Shown one piece after another: positions 42,176 to 51,538 of a stretch of 64,000 nucleotides of DNA. The notes beneath the pieces were generated by a model. The model was not told the DNA's origin, searched no databases, and saw only the letters and a program-made list of their open reading frames with translations. This stretch comes from Paludisphaera rhizosphaerae (GTDB taxonomy: Bacteria; Planctomycetota; Planctomycetia; Isosphaerales; Isosphaeraceae): contig NZ_JAALCR010000002.1 of assembly GCF_011065895.1 (NCBI RefSeq), forward strand, positions 62,001 through 126,000, read 5' to 3'. Positions within the stretch are counted from its first letter, which is position 1; every line of letters starts with the position of its first letter. A program made the translations under genes and the position numbers.

Positions 42176-43033
42176 ATGCAGGTGGCGACCACGATCCCCT
42201 CGGCGCGCCAACTCGTCGAGCAGGCTCGCGAGGACGGCCGACGGATCGGCCTCGTCCCAACGATGGGGGCTCTGCATCGGGGCCACGTCGCGCTGGTGGA
42301 GGAATGCCGGCGGCTGGCCGATTTCACGGCCGTCTCAATCTTCGTCAACCCCGCCCAATTCGGCCCGGGCGAGGACTACGATCGCTATCCTCGGATGCTG
42401 GAAGAGGACCTCCGAAAGTGCGAGGCCGCCGGCGTCGACCTGGTTTTCAAGCCCTCGGCCGAGGAGATGTACCCTCGCGGCGTCCCCAAAGCGACCTTCG
42501 TTGAGGTTCCCGGGCTCTCACACGTCCTGGAAGGGGAGATTCGGCCGACCCATTTTCGAGGTGTGGCGACCGTCGTCCTCGCTCTCTTCGAGATCATTCG
42601 ACCAGACGTCGCCGTGTTCGGCCAGAAGGATTACCAGCAACAGGCCCTCATTCGGCGGATGGTCGAGGATCTTCACATGCCCGTGGAGGTCGTCTCCCAC
42701 CAGACCGTCCGCGAGTCGGACGGTCTGGCGCTCAGCAGCCGCAACGCCTATCTGGACGCCGAGCAGCGCCGGGGATCTGTTGCGCTATACAAGGCGCTTG
42801 AGGCGGCGTGCAAGGCGGTCGCCGGCGGCGAGTCGGACGCCGACCGGGTTCGACAGATTCTGCGTTCCCCGATAGAATCCGAAGTGGGGGCGACCCTCGA
42901 TTACGCCGAGGTCGTGGACGCCGAGACGCTGGAATCGCTCGAACGCATCGAGCCCGGTCGGGCCTCGGTGGCCTTGCTGGCCGCGCGGTTCGGCAAGACC
43001 CGCCTCATCGACAACGCCCGCCTGACGGAGTGA
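42176..43033 (+). CDS. panC: Pantothenate synthetase
   Basis: Condenses pantoate and beta-alanine with ATP to pantothenate for CoA synthesis. The 285-residue enzyme has the class I tRNA-ligase-like HIGH variant in GLVPTMGALHRGHVALV, SIFVNPAQFGPGEDYDRYPR, HFRGVATVVLALFEII, VFGQKDYQQQALI and DGLALSSRNAYL (KMSKS-like). All are intact. Start at ATG 42176 right after the ferredoxin stop; the panD ATG follows 11 bases after its stop. Its beta-alanine comes from PanD, encoded next. Confidence 0.97.
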   Translation: MQVATTIPSARQLVEQAREDGRRIGLVPTMGALHRGHVALVEECRRLADFTAVSIFVNPAQFGPGEDYDRYPRMLEEDLRKCEAAGVDLVFKPSAEEMYPRGVPKATFVEVPGLSHVLEGEIRPTHFRGVATVVLALFEIIRPDVAVFGQKDYQQQALIRRMVEDLHMPVEVVSHQTVRESDGLALSSRNAYLDAEQRRGSVALYKALEAACKAVAGGESDADRVRQILRSPIESEVGATLDYAEVVDAETLESLERIEPGRASVALLAARFGKTRLIDNARLTE

Positions 43034-43044
43034 GACGACTACGT

Positions 43045-43473
43045 ATGCAGCTCAAGGTGCTCAGGAGCAAGCTCCATCTCGCCACAATCACCCGGAGCGA
43101 CCTGTATTACCACGGCAGCCTGACGATCGACCCCGATCTCATGGACTCCGTTGGTCTGCTGCCCTATGAGGCGATCCTCGTCTCGAACGTCGCCACGGGA
43201 GATCGGGCCGAGACCTACATCCTGCCCGGCGTGCGAGGCTCCGGGGCCATCGAGCTGAACGGAGCGATGGCCAGGCTCGGCGCCGTGGGGGATCGTGTCA
43301 TCGTCATGGCGTTCGCCATGATCGAGGCGGCCGAGGCGGAGGCCCATCAGCCCCGGGTCGTCGCCCTCGACTCCAAGAACCGGATCACCCAGAGGATCGA
43401 TTATCCGCCGCTGGGCGAGGCGTCCGACGCGCCCTTCCAGAACGGTAGGGAAGCCTGGGCCGAGATGATCTAA
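43045..43473 (+). CDS. panD: Aspartate 1-decarboxylase proenzyme
   Basis: Makes beta-alanine from aspartate for pantothenate. 142 residues; self-cleaves to form a pyruvoyl group. The cleavage site Gly-Ser is in YYHGSLTID; other motifs are KLHLATITRSDL, DLMDSVGLLPYE, ETYILPGVRGSGAIELNGA and GDRVIVMAFAMI. The C-terminal ~25 residues (DSKNRITQRIDYPPLGE and onward) extend past the usual end. ATG 43045 lacks a strong ribosome-binding site; coupling to panC is possible. Followed by lgt. Confidence 0.96.
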   Translation: MQLKVLRSKLHLATITRSDLYYHGSLTIDPDLMDSVGLLPYEAILVSNVATGDRAETYILPGVRGSGAIELNGAMARLGAVGDRVIVMAFAMIEAAEAEAHQPRVVALDSKNRITQRIDYPPLGEASDAPFQNGREAWAEMI

Positions 43474-43504
43474 CCGGTGCCCGCCGGGACGCGAGAGGAA
43501 CGCC

Positions 43505-44371
43505 ATGCGACAGGTTCTGTTCACGATCCCGTTCCTGGGACTGAAGGTCTACGGCTACGGGGCCATGCTCGTTCTGGCTTTCGCCTCGTCGACCTGGCTT
43601 GCCGTCCGTCGGGCGCGTCGCGAGAAACTTGATCCCGAACTCGTTCTGGACATGGCCTTCTGGCTGTTCGCGGGCGGCTTGATCGGCGCTCGTCTCTTCT
43701 ACTGCGTCCAGTATTGGGGTCGCGGCATTGACAGCATCCTCGACGTCTTCCAGTTCTGGAAGGGGGGGATCGTCTATTACGGCGGCATCTTCGGCGGCGT
43801 ATCGGCGTTCTTTCTCTACAACCGCGTCAACCCGTTCCCTGTCCGTCCTTACCTCGACGCGCTGGCCCCGTCGATCGCCGTCGGCACTCTCTTCGGCCGA
43901 CTGGGATGCTTCCTCAACGGGTGTTGCTTCGGCGACGTCTGCCACACCGCGCTCGGCGTGCGTTTCCCTCAGCACACCGACCCCTGGAATTCTGAGGTCC
44001 GTCTGGGACTGATCCCCCCGGATGCGGTTTACTCTCTCCCGCTCCATCCGACTCAACTCTACTCGGCGCTTGACGCGCTCGTGCTCCTCATCGTCCTGAC
44101 TGCGTACTATCCGCTCCGCCGTCGTGACGGCGAGGTGCTTGGCGTTCTCATGCTCGCCTATCCGATCACCCGATTCCTCATCGAATACCTTCGCAACGAC
44201 GAAGGGATTTTCTTCGCCGGCCTGACGATCTCCCAAACGATCAGCGTCTGCCTGCTCGCCTCGGCGGCGCTGTACTGGTTCTGGCTCTCACGCCTGCCGA
44301 AGGGGCGATACGCGGATCTCCCGGTCGCGCACGAGACCGAGGCTTCCGCCCTGACCGCTGTCGGCTCCTGA
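43505..44371 (+). CDS. lgt: Prolipoprotein diacylglyceryl transferase
   Basis: Integral membrane enzyme that moves diacylglyceryl from phosphatidylglycerol to the lipobox cysteine of prolipoproteins. 288 residues, seven helices. Motifs: VYGYGAMLVLAFA near the start, GGIVYYGGIFGG, GRLGCFLNGCCFG (the conserved GRxGNFxN region, changed here to GRLGCFLN), HPTQLYSALDAL and RFLIEYLRNDEG. The Asn-to-Cys change in the core GRxGNF motif is unusual but common in planctomycete Lgt as I recall. Preceded by GAGAGGAACGCC. Confidence 0.94.
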   Translation: MRQVLFTIPFLGLKVYGYGAMLVLAFASSTWLAVRRARREKLDPELVLDMAFWLFAGGLIGARLFYCVQYWGRGIDSILDVFQFWKGGIVYYGGIFGGVSAFFLYNRVNPFPVRPYLDALAPSIAVGTLFGRLGCFLNGCCFGDVCHTALGVRFPQHTDPWNSEVRLGLIPPDAVYSLPLHPTQLYSALDALVLLIVLTAYYPLRRRDGEVLGVLMLAYPITRFLIEYLRNDEGIFFAGLTISQTISVCLLASAALYWFWLSRLPKGRYADLPVAHETEASALTAVGS

Positions 44372-44475
44372 AGCCTGCGGTCGCTTGCCATCGCTCGGCC
44401 TCCCTAGCAAGATGGATCGCCGCCAGTACTCGACGCCTCGACGTCGAGAGACTGTGCGGATGGGAGGCAAATGCG

Positions 44476-47400
44476 ATGAGGAAGCGACTCGGTTTCGGTC
44501 TCTGGTTGGGTCTCGCAGTGTTTGCAGGGAGCGGTTCGCGGGCGGAAGAGCTCCCCATCGGGGTCGCTCGCGTCGACGTGACTCCCACCGGCCCGATCCG
44601 CTTGCACGGTTATCTGGCCCGGTCGACTGAGACGACGAGCATCTCACATCCGATCTTCGCCAAGGCCCTGGCCGTTGGTTCCGATGCTGACAAGCCGGTC
44701 GTGCTCGTGTCGGTCGACAGTCTGGGCGTGTCCGCGGAGATCGTCGACGAGGTCGCCGCGCGGTTGAAGAAGAAGGCCGGACTGAGCCGTGAGCGGCTGG
44801 CGTTGGGAGCCAGTCACACCCATTACGCCCCCCTCCTGACGGGCGTCGCGCCCAATATTTTCGGGAAGCCGATCCCCGCCGATCAGCAAGAGCGAATCGA
44901 CGCTTATACCCGAGAGTTCACCGACAAGCTGGAAAGCGTCTGTCTCGCCGCATTGGCGGATCGCAGGCCGGCGACCCTCTCATGGGCGCAGGGGACTGTC
45001 GGATTCGCGGCGAACCGGCGAAATCCTCCTGGCGGGCCGGTGGATCACGCGCTCCCTGTGCTCAAGGTCACAGCGCCCGACGGTAAGGTCAGGGCCGTCG
45101 TCACCAACTACGCTTGCCACTGCACGACCATCAAGGCCGAGGACAACAAGGTCGACGGTGACTGGGCCGGCGCCGCCCAGCGCGGGATCGAGGCCGACAA
45201 TCCCGGATGCATCGCCCTGACGGTCGTCGGATGCGGCGCCGACTCGAACCCCAAGCCCCGCGGAACTCAGGAGGACGCTGAGAACCACGGTCGCGCCCTT
45301 GCCGACGAGGTCGCCCGGCTCATGAAAGGGCCGTGGAAGCCTCTGACGGGGAAGGTGGAAGCGGCGATGGACCGATTCCCCCTTTCGTATGACACCCTGC
45401 CGAACCGAGCCGATCTTGAGAAACTGATCGCCGCTGGCGGGCCGCCAGGCTACAACGCCTCGAAACAACTCGCCCGCCTCGAGCGCGACGGCAAGCTCGC
45501 CGAGACGCTCCCCTACTCCGCCCAGGCCTGGCGGTTCGGCGACGGCCTGATGATGGTCTTCCTTCCGGGCGAGGTCGTCGTCGACTACGTGTTGCGGTTG
45601 AAGAAGGAGTTCGACTCGTCACGTCTCTGGGTCACGGCTTACGCCAACGACGCGCCTTGCTATATCCCCTCCGAACGCATCCTCAAGGAAGGCGGATACG
45701 AAGGGGGCGGGGCGATGGTCTACTACGATCGCCCGACGAGGTTCAAACCCGGCTTGGAGCAGGTCATCATCGACGGCGTCCGTCGCGTCGCCGGCCAGAA
45801 TTTCGAGGCGCCCGCGAAGGCCGCACAGGCTGACGACGACCACATCCCAGCCCTTTCTCCTCAGGACTCGCTCGCGAAGATCCGCACGAAGCCAGGGCTG
45901 AAGGTTGAGCTTGTCGCGGCCGAGCCGCTGATCGAGAGCCCCGTGGCCGTCGACTTCGGTCCCGACGGTAAGCTCTGGGTCTGCGAGATGTTTGATTATC
46001 CGGCCGGCCTGGACGGCAAGTACAAGCCCGGCGGCCGCATCAAGGTCCTAGAAGACCGCGACCATGACGGCAAGTACGACACGGCGACCGTCTTCCTCGA
46101 CGGCCTCCCCTTCCCCACCGGCGTCACCTCTTGGCGGAAGGGCGTGCTGATCTGCGCGGCTCCGCAGATCATCTACGCCGAGGACGCCGACGGCGACGGC
46201 AAGGCCGACGTGCGCAAAACCTTCTACGAAGGGTTCGCCACCGAGAATTACCAGGCTCGCGTCAACGGACTGGCCTACGCCTCGGACGGCTGGGTCTATG
46301 GCGCGAACGGCCTGATCGGCGGCAAGATCCACGGCCGGGCAGACGGCCGCGATGTCGAGATCGGCGGTCGGGACTTTCGTTTCAAGCCGGATCTCGGGGT
46401 GTTTGAACCTGCCTCGGGACTAACCCAGCAGGGTCGTGTTCACGACGACTGGGGGAACCAGTTCGGCGGCAGCAACAGCGTCCTCATCCAGCACTATCCG
46501 CTGCCCGATCACTATGTCCGGCGCAATCCACGGGCGTCGTCCCCTTCACCGGCCGTGACCCCCAAAGGGGACGCAGACCAGGCCAAGCTCTACCCCGACA
46601 GTCGAACGCTAACCCGCTTCAACGAGCCCCAGAACGCCAACCGGGTCACCAGCGCGTGCAGCCCCCTGGTTCATCGCGACCCCCTGCTGGGCGAGGAATA
46701 CCTGGGCAACGCCTTTGTCTGCGAGCCTGTCCATAACCTCGTCCGACGCATGGTCCTGACGCCCCAGGGAGCGACCTTCGCGGGCCGCCGGGCTCCGGAC
46801 GAGCAGGATCGCGAGTTTCTGGCGTCGACCGATTCCTGGTTCCGGCCAGTCCAGGTGCGGACCGGTCCCGACGGCGCACTGTGGGTCGTGGACATGTATC
46901 GATTCATCATCGAGCACCCGCGCTGGATCAGCCCCGACCGGCTGGCCAAACTGGACGTCCGCGCGGGGGCTGACAAGGGCCGGATCTACCGCGTCGTCCC
47001 CGAAAAGGGTTCGCTCCGACCCGTGGCCACGCTCGAAACGCTCGGCACGCCTGAGCTGGCCGCCGCCATCGAGACCCCCAACGGTACGGTGCGAGACACT
47101 GTCCAACGCCTGCTGGACCATCGTCAGGACCATTCCGCCAAATCCGTCCTGATGCGGATCGCCCGAGAGAGCAAGATCCCCGAGGCCCGCGCTCAGGCCG
47201 TCGCCGCCCTGGATGTGACGGGCGATCTGGATTCCGACGTTCTGGTCGCGGCCCTCGGGGACGAGAAGCCGATTGTTCGGCGTGAGGCGGTCCGAATCGC
47301 CGAGTCCCGGCTCGCGAAGGACTCAGCCGTCGGTCAGGCCGTTGTGCGTCTCGCGGACGACCCGGACGTTCGGGTCCGCTATCAGACGGCGCTGAGTCTC

Positions 47401-50400
47401 GGTGAGTGGCCTGCTTCCGAGGCAGGCCGAGCGCTGGCGGCGATTGCGGTCCGCGACGGCAGCGATACCTGGATTCGCGCCGCGGTGCTCACCTCGGCCA
47501 CGCCGCACGCTCATATCGTGCTGGAGCGTCTGATCGCTGAGGCCGGTCCCGCCGGCCCGCCGTCGACGTTCGTCGGGCCGCTCATCGCCACGCTCGCTCG
47601 AAGTCGGGACCGTGAGGCTGTCGCGAAGGCTTTGGCCGTGGTCGCTTCCTCCTCTGAGCCGGAGCCCGCGCGGTGGCGACTGGCGGCCGCTGCCGAACTC
47701 CTGGACGCGGCGAAGGAGACGGCACTCGCCGCGGACCCTCGCGTCCTCCCCTTGATCGCTTCAGCTCGAAAGAAGGCGGCTGATGCCAAGGCGTCGCCGG
47801 CCGACCGCGTCGCCTCTCTACGTTTGTTGGGACGAAGCCCCGCCGATCGGGACTCGGATCGCGGTTTGGTCGCGGATCGACTCGACCCGGCCGAGCCGGC
47901 CGAAGTCCAGACTGCGGCCCTTCAGGCGCTGGCACGGCTGGCTGATGCGGCCTCCGACGATGCGATCATTGTGCGTTGGAATCGACTCGGCCCTGGCGCG
48001 AGGTCGGCCGCGATCGACGCCCTGGTGGCTCGGGACGCTTCCGCCGCCTCGCTTCTGACCGCCGTCGAGGCCGGTCGCATTCCTCCTTCACAGATCGGGG
48101 CCCAGCATCGGGAACGGCTCCTGAAGAGTGGACCCGAGTCGCTGCGTAAGCGCGCCGAGGCCGCGTTTGGGACTCTTGCGATTGGCCCTCGGGCCGACGT
48201 CCTCGCCCGCTACGAGTCGGTGAAATCGAATCCTGGCGACCCGATCCGCGGCAAGGGCGTTTTCCAACGCGCCTGCTCCGTCTGCCACAAGCTTGAAGGA
48301 GTCGGCGTCGAGGTGGGTCCGGATCTGGGGGCGCTGACGGACCTGTCCCCAGACGCGTTGCTGACGGCGATCCTCGACCCGAATCGCGAAATCGACGCCC
48401 GCTACGTCAGCTACAACGCCGCGCTGAAGGACGGTCGCACCATCTCGGGGCTGATTGCCAGCGAAACGGCCAGTTCCTTGACCTTGAAGCGTCAGGAGGG
48501 GGCGCTCGATGTGGTGCTCCGCGACGACATTGAAGAGATCGCCTCGTCCGGCCGATCGCTCATGCCGGAGGGTTTGGAGAACGACCTGAAGCCCGAGGAA
48601 ATCGCCGATGTCATCGCCTACCTTGGCAAGGGGGCGTCCCGGCCGAAGGTTCAGGACGGAAATCGTCCTCTGATCGTCAAGGCGGGCCCTGGCGGCGTGA
48701 TCCGCCTGACCGCGGCGACGGCCGAGATTTACGGTCCCAGCCTCGTCTTCGAGACCGAACACGCGAACCTCGGCTACTGGCATGCTCCCGCCGACCACGC
48801 GGCGTGGACGGTGGAAGTCGATCACGGCTCAATGTTCGACGTGACTCTCGAATGGGCCTGCGACGACGCCTCAGCCGGCAACGCCTACCTGCTGAACCTG
48901 GGGAGAAAGTCGTTCCGAGGCGTCGTCCCGACGACCGGCGGATGGGGGAGTTACCGCAAAGCCTCGGTCACGCACGAGGTTTTCCACAAGGCCGTCCATC
49001 GGGTCGAGATTCGACCCGATGGTCCGATTCATGGAGCGCTCGCAGACCTCCGCGCGATCATCCTGACTCCAGCCGAAGCCGGCGATTCCGGCCCCGAGAC
49101 GCCGGCTGAGGTGGCGCAGGCGATTCTCGACCCCAAGACGACCGCGGCGGAGAAGCAAGCCCTCATCGACCGCAACTCCGAAAGGTCGGCCGCTCTCATC
49201 GCCGCAATGGCCGAAGGTTTGGACGCCGCCGATGAAGCGGAGGAGTATCGCCGCATCCCCTGGATCTGGCGCGTCGCCATCGCCGCGGGCAAGCGCGACG
49301 ATGCCTCCGAGATGAAGAAGATCCTGGACGTCTCGCTTCCGACCGACGCTCCCGACGCCAAGCTCCACGACTGGCGCGCCGTGGTTCTGGGCGGCGGCCT
49401 CATTAACGGTGTGAGCATGACCGGCCCGATGCCCGGGGCACGTTTCGCGGAAGTTCTTCGCGACGAGCCTGCTCTCAAAGCCCGATGGGACCGCTCGATC
49501 GCTCTGGCCGCGAAGATGGCCGACGATGCGAAGGTTCGCACTGGAACCCGCTATGACGCCCTCCGGATGCTGGGCGTCGAACCCTGGGAGAAGCACGGCG
49601 AGCACCTGACGCGCTACCTCGCCGCCGGCATCGATCCTGAGTTGCACCAGGGGGCCGTCTGCGCGTTGGCGGACGTCCCGTCGACCAGGGTGGTCGCCCC
49701 CTTGCTGGATTGCCTCGGTCGTCTCACGCCGGGAAATCGTAAGTTTGCGATGCAGGCGCTCGTTCGCGACGCCGACCGTCGCGAGGCCCTCGTCGACGCC
49801 CTCGAAGCCGGGAAGGTCAAACCGGCGGATCTCAGTGAACAGGTTCGAGCGGTCCTCGTAACCCCGGAGAAGACGCGATCGGCCGACCGAGCCAAGCGTC
49901 TGCTGTCCCCCTCGACCGAAAAAGCCGATCCCGGCGCCGCGCTTCTCATACCCTTCGACGCCCTTGTCGCCCGGCTCCACGATCGAGGCCTGCGCATCCT
50001 CGACGCTCGTCCCAAGGCCGAATACGAGAAGGCGCACATCCCGGGCTCGGTCTGGGTGGACGTCAAGAAGGCTGAGGCCCTGGCGGCCGCTCCCGGTGGG
50101 TTGCAGGACGCAGGTCGGTGGACGGGTTGGATCGCCGATCTCGGGATCGATCCGATGGCCGAGATCGTCGTCTACGACGCGAAGCGTCAACTTGACGCCG
50201 CCCGCGTCTGGTGGCTGCTCAGTTATCTGGGCGTCGGGCGCGTGGCCCTCCTCGACGGCGGCTTTCCGCTCTGGGAACGGGAGGGACTGGCCGTCGATTC
50301 GGAGCCTGCCAAGGTCACAGCCTCGCCTTTCCCGATCTCCTTGCGCAAGGATCGCCTGGCGACTCGCGAGGACGTGTCGGACGTCCTGAAAGCGCAGTCC

Positions 50401-50742
50401 GCCCGAATCGTCGACGCCCGAAGCGAGGCTGAATACGTCGGCGATCGGGTGCTCTCGATGCGAGGGGGGCGGATCCCTGGCGCCTGTCCGGTCGAATGGG
50501 TTCGACTGGTCGACGCCGACGGCCGATTTCTCAACCCCGAGGCGCTTCGGGAACAGTTGCGAGCCGGCGGCGTCCAACCGGGCTCGCCGGTGGTCGCTCA
50601 TTGCCAGGGAGGCGGCCGAGCCTCGGTCGACGCGTTCGTCCTTGAACGGTTGGGATACTCGACCCGAAACTACTACCTTGGTTGGTCCGACTGGGGAAAC
50701 GCCGAGGACGTGCCGATCGAAACGGGGCCGTCGAAGAAGTGA
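44476..50742 (+). CDS. 2088-residue secreted fusion: ceramidase, dehydrogenase, HEAT, cytochrome c, CBM-like, tandem rhodaneses
   Basis: Signal peptide (residues ~1-23), then: ~24-450 a neutral/alkaline ceramidase N-terminal domain (LGASHTHYAPLLTG and NYACHCTTI carry the zinc-binding His); ~464-845 a PVC-type sorbosone-dehydrogenase-like beta-propeller (VAVDFGPDGKLWVCEMFDYP, EDADGDGKADV); ~860-1215 HEAT-like repeats; ~1250-1395 cytochrome c with CSVCHK (haem cysteines 1267 and 1270, His1271); ~1400-1540 a carbohydrate-binding-like domain; ~1560-1800 a helical region; ~1824-2080 two rhodanese domains, the first with Asp in place of the catalytic Cys, the second active (HCQGGGRAS, Cys2043). One open frame, GGAGG eight bases before ATG. 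Each part is known in planctomycetes; this combination looks exceptional. Confidence 0.87.
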   Translation: MRKRLGFGLWLGLAVFAGSGSRAEELPIGVARVDVTPTGPIRLHGYLARSTETTSISHPIFAKALAVGSDADKPVVLVSVDSLGVSAEIVDEVAARLKKKAGLSRERLALGASHTHYAPLLTGVAPNIFGKPIPADQQERIDAYTREFTDKLESVCLAALADRRPATLSWAQGTVGFAANRRNPPGGPVDHALPVLKVTAPDGKVRAVVTNYACHCTTIKAEDNKVDGDWAGAAQRGIEADNPGCIALTVVGCGADSNPKPRGTQEDAENHGRALADEVARLMKGPWKPLTGKVEAAMDRFPLSYDTLPNRADLEKLIAAGGPPGYNASKQLARLERDGKLAETLPYSAQAWRFGDGLMMVFLPGEVVVDYVLRLKKEFDSSRLWVTAYANDAPCYIPSERILKEGGYEGGGAMVYYDRPTRFKPGLEQVIIDGVRRVAGQNFEAPAKAAQADDDHIPALSPQDSLAKIRTKPGLKVELVAAEPLIESPVAVDFGPDGKLWVCEMFDYPAGLDGKYKPGGRIKVLEDRDHDGKYDTATVFLDGLPFPTGVTSWRKGVLICAAPQIIYAEDADGDGKADVRKTFYEGFATENYQARVNGLAYASDGWVYGANGLIGGKIHGRADGRDVEIGGRDFRFKPDLGVFEPASGLTQQGRVHDDWGNQFGGSNSVLIQHYPLPDHYVRRNPRASSPSPAVTPKGDADQAKLYPDSRTLTRFNEPQNANRVTSACSPLVHRDPLLGEEYLGNAFVCEPVHNLVRRMVLTPQGATFAGRRAPDEQDREFLASTDSWFRPVQVRTGPDGALWVVDMYRFIIEHPRWISPDRLAKLDVRAGADKGRIYRVVPEKGSLRPVATLETLGTPELAAAIETPNGTVRDTVQRLLDHRQDHSAKSVLMRIARESKIPEARAQAVAALDVTGDLDSDVLVAALGDEKPIVRREAVRIAESRLAKDSAVGQAVVRLADDPDVRVRYQTALSLGEWPASEAGRALAAIAVRDGSDTWIRAAVLTSATPHAHIVLERLIAEAGPAGPPSTFVGPLIATLARSRDREAVAKALAVVASSSEPEPARWRLAAAAELLDAAKETALAADPRVLPLIASARKKAADAKASPADRVASLRLLGRSPADRDSDRGLVADRLDPAEPAEVQTAALQALARLADAASDDAIIVRWNRLGPGARSAAIDALVARDASAASLLTAVEAGRIPPSQIGAQHRERLLKSGPESLRKRAEAAFGTLAIGPRADVLARYESVKSNPGDPIRGKGVFQRACSVCHKLEGVGVEVGPDLGALTDLSPDALLTAILDPNREIDARYVSYNAALKDGRTISGLIASETASSLTLKRQEGALDVVLRDDIEEIASSGRSLMPEGLENDLKPEEIADVIAYLGKGASRPKVQDGNRPLIVKAGPGGVIRLTAATAEIYGPSLVFETEHANLGYWHAPADHAAWTVEVDHGSMFDVTLEWACDDASAGNAYLLNLGRKSFRGVVPTTGGWGSYRKASVTHEVFHKAVHRVEIRPDGPIHGALADLRAIILTPAEAGDSGPETPAEVAQAILDPKTTAAEKQALIDRNSERSAALIAAMAEGLDAADEAEEYRRIPWIWRVAIAAGKRDDASEMKKILDVSLPTDAPDAKLHDWRAVVLGGGLINGVSMTGPMPGARFAEVLRDEPALKARWDRSIALAAKMADDAKVRTGTRYDALRMLGVEPWEKHGEHLTRYLAAGIDPELHQGAVCALADVPSTRVVAPLLDCLGRLTPGNRKFAMQALVRDADRREALVDALEAGKVKPADLSEQVRAVLVTPEKTRSADRAKRLLSPSTEKADPGAALLIPFDALVARLHDRGLRILDARPKAEYEKAHIPGSVWVDVKKAEALAAAPGGLQDAGRWTGWIADLGIDPMAEIVVYDAKRQLDAARVWWLLSYLGVGRVALLDGGFPLWEREGLAVDSEPAKVTASPFPISLRKDRLATREDVSDVLKAQSARIVDARSEAEYVGDRVLSMRGGRIPGACPVEWVRLVDADGRFLNPEALREQLRAGGVQPGSPVVAHCQGGGRASVDAFVLERLGYSTRNYYLGWSDWGNAEDVPIETGPSKK

Positions 50743-50746
50743 TCGC

Positions 50747-51538
50747 TCAAACTGTTCGTCGGGCGACCGCGAATAGCGACGTTCCAGTCGGCAGCCAGCC
50801 ACGCAGGGCCAACGGCTGCTCCATCGTGTAGACCGCACTCAGGAGCAGCGAGCCCGGCCATGGAGGAAGCCGAAGGTAGCGAAGGTAGACTTCGGCGGGA
50901 TCTTCACCGGGCCCCGCATCACGTCTCCCCAACCGTCGCCGGAGAATCGGGGTCATCCAGGAGCCCCACCAGAAGATCGATTCGATCGACAATCCCGAGG
51001 CGTCGAATGCGGAACGGAGCCCTTCCGGCAGGTAGCGCCGACGGTGCCCCTGGACGGAGTCGAATTCCGAGAACAGCGACGGCTGGGCCGGGACGCTGAC
51101 CACGAGCAAACCGCCCGCCTTGACCAGACCTGAAAGGGTGGCGACGGCGGCCCGGTCGTCGTCGAGGTGCTCGATGACATCGAGCGCCAGGACCGCGTCG
51201 AACGTCTCGGGGGCCGAGGTTTCGGGCCAAGCTTGCGTGAGATCGGCCTCGACGAGCCGGCGGCCGGGGGTGTCGAGCCGACCCAGGATTTGGGGAGAGA
51301 CGTCCAATCCGATCGCCTCGTAACCGGCCGTTTCGAGCGATTCGAGCGTCACACCCCAGCCGCAGCCGGCGTCGAGAACCCGATTCGGCGGGCGGATCCC
51401 ATACCGCTTCAAGAGGGCGAGTGTTAGTCTTGCACGCGCGGTCCACCAGGGGTGACGCCTCACGGCGTCTCCCGTCCTCATGAGGATTTCTTCGCTCATG
51501 TGGTCGTCCGCGACTCCTCGCGACCAGGTGCGGATCAT
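50747..51538 (-). CDS. Class I SAM-dependent methyltransferase
   Basis: 263 residues with the SAM-binding core RVLDAGCGWGVTLESLE (motif I), YEAIGLDVSPQIL, DLTQAWP and FDAVLALDVIEHLDDD (motif III region), followed by GGLLVVSVPAQPSLFSEFD and HRRRYLPEGLRSAF. The HRRRYxPxxL pattern resembles methyltransferases linked to surface glycan or lipid operons, and the related gene at 58677 has HQRRYHRREM at the equivalent place. The second half has an amphipathic/hydrophobic helix (PWPGSLLLSAVYTMEQPLAL). An alternative ATG at 51499 would shorten it by 13 residues. Convergent with the giant fusion gene, four bases apart. Confidence 0.85.
   Translation of the reverse strand: MIRTWSRGVADDHMSEEILMRTGDAVRRHPWWTARARLTLALLKRYGIRPPNRVLDAGCGWGVTLESLETAGYEAIGLDVSPQILGRLDTPGRRLVEADLTQAWPETSAPETFDAVLALDVIEHLDDDRAAVATLSGLVKAGGLLVVSVPAQPSLFSEFDSVQGHRRRYLPEGLRSAFDASGLSIESIFWWGSWMTPILRRRLGRRDAGPGEDPAEVYLRYLRLPPWPGSLLLSAVYTMEQPLALRGWLPTGTSLFAVARRTV

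Noticed and set aside
48871-50838. Long open frame on the minus strand, antisense to the giant gene
   Set aside because: High GC keeps antisense frames open; the giant gene's domains are unmistakable and the minus frame has no known motif.
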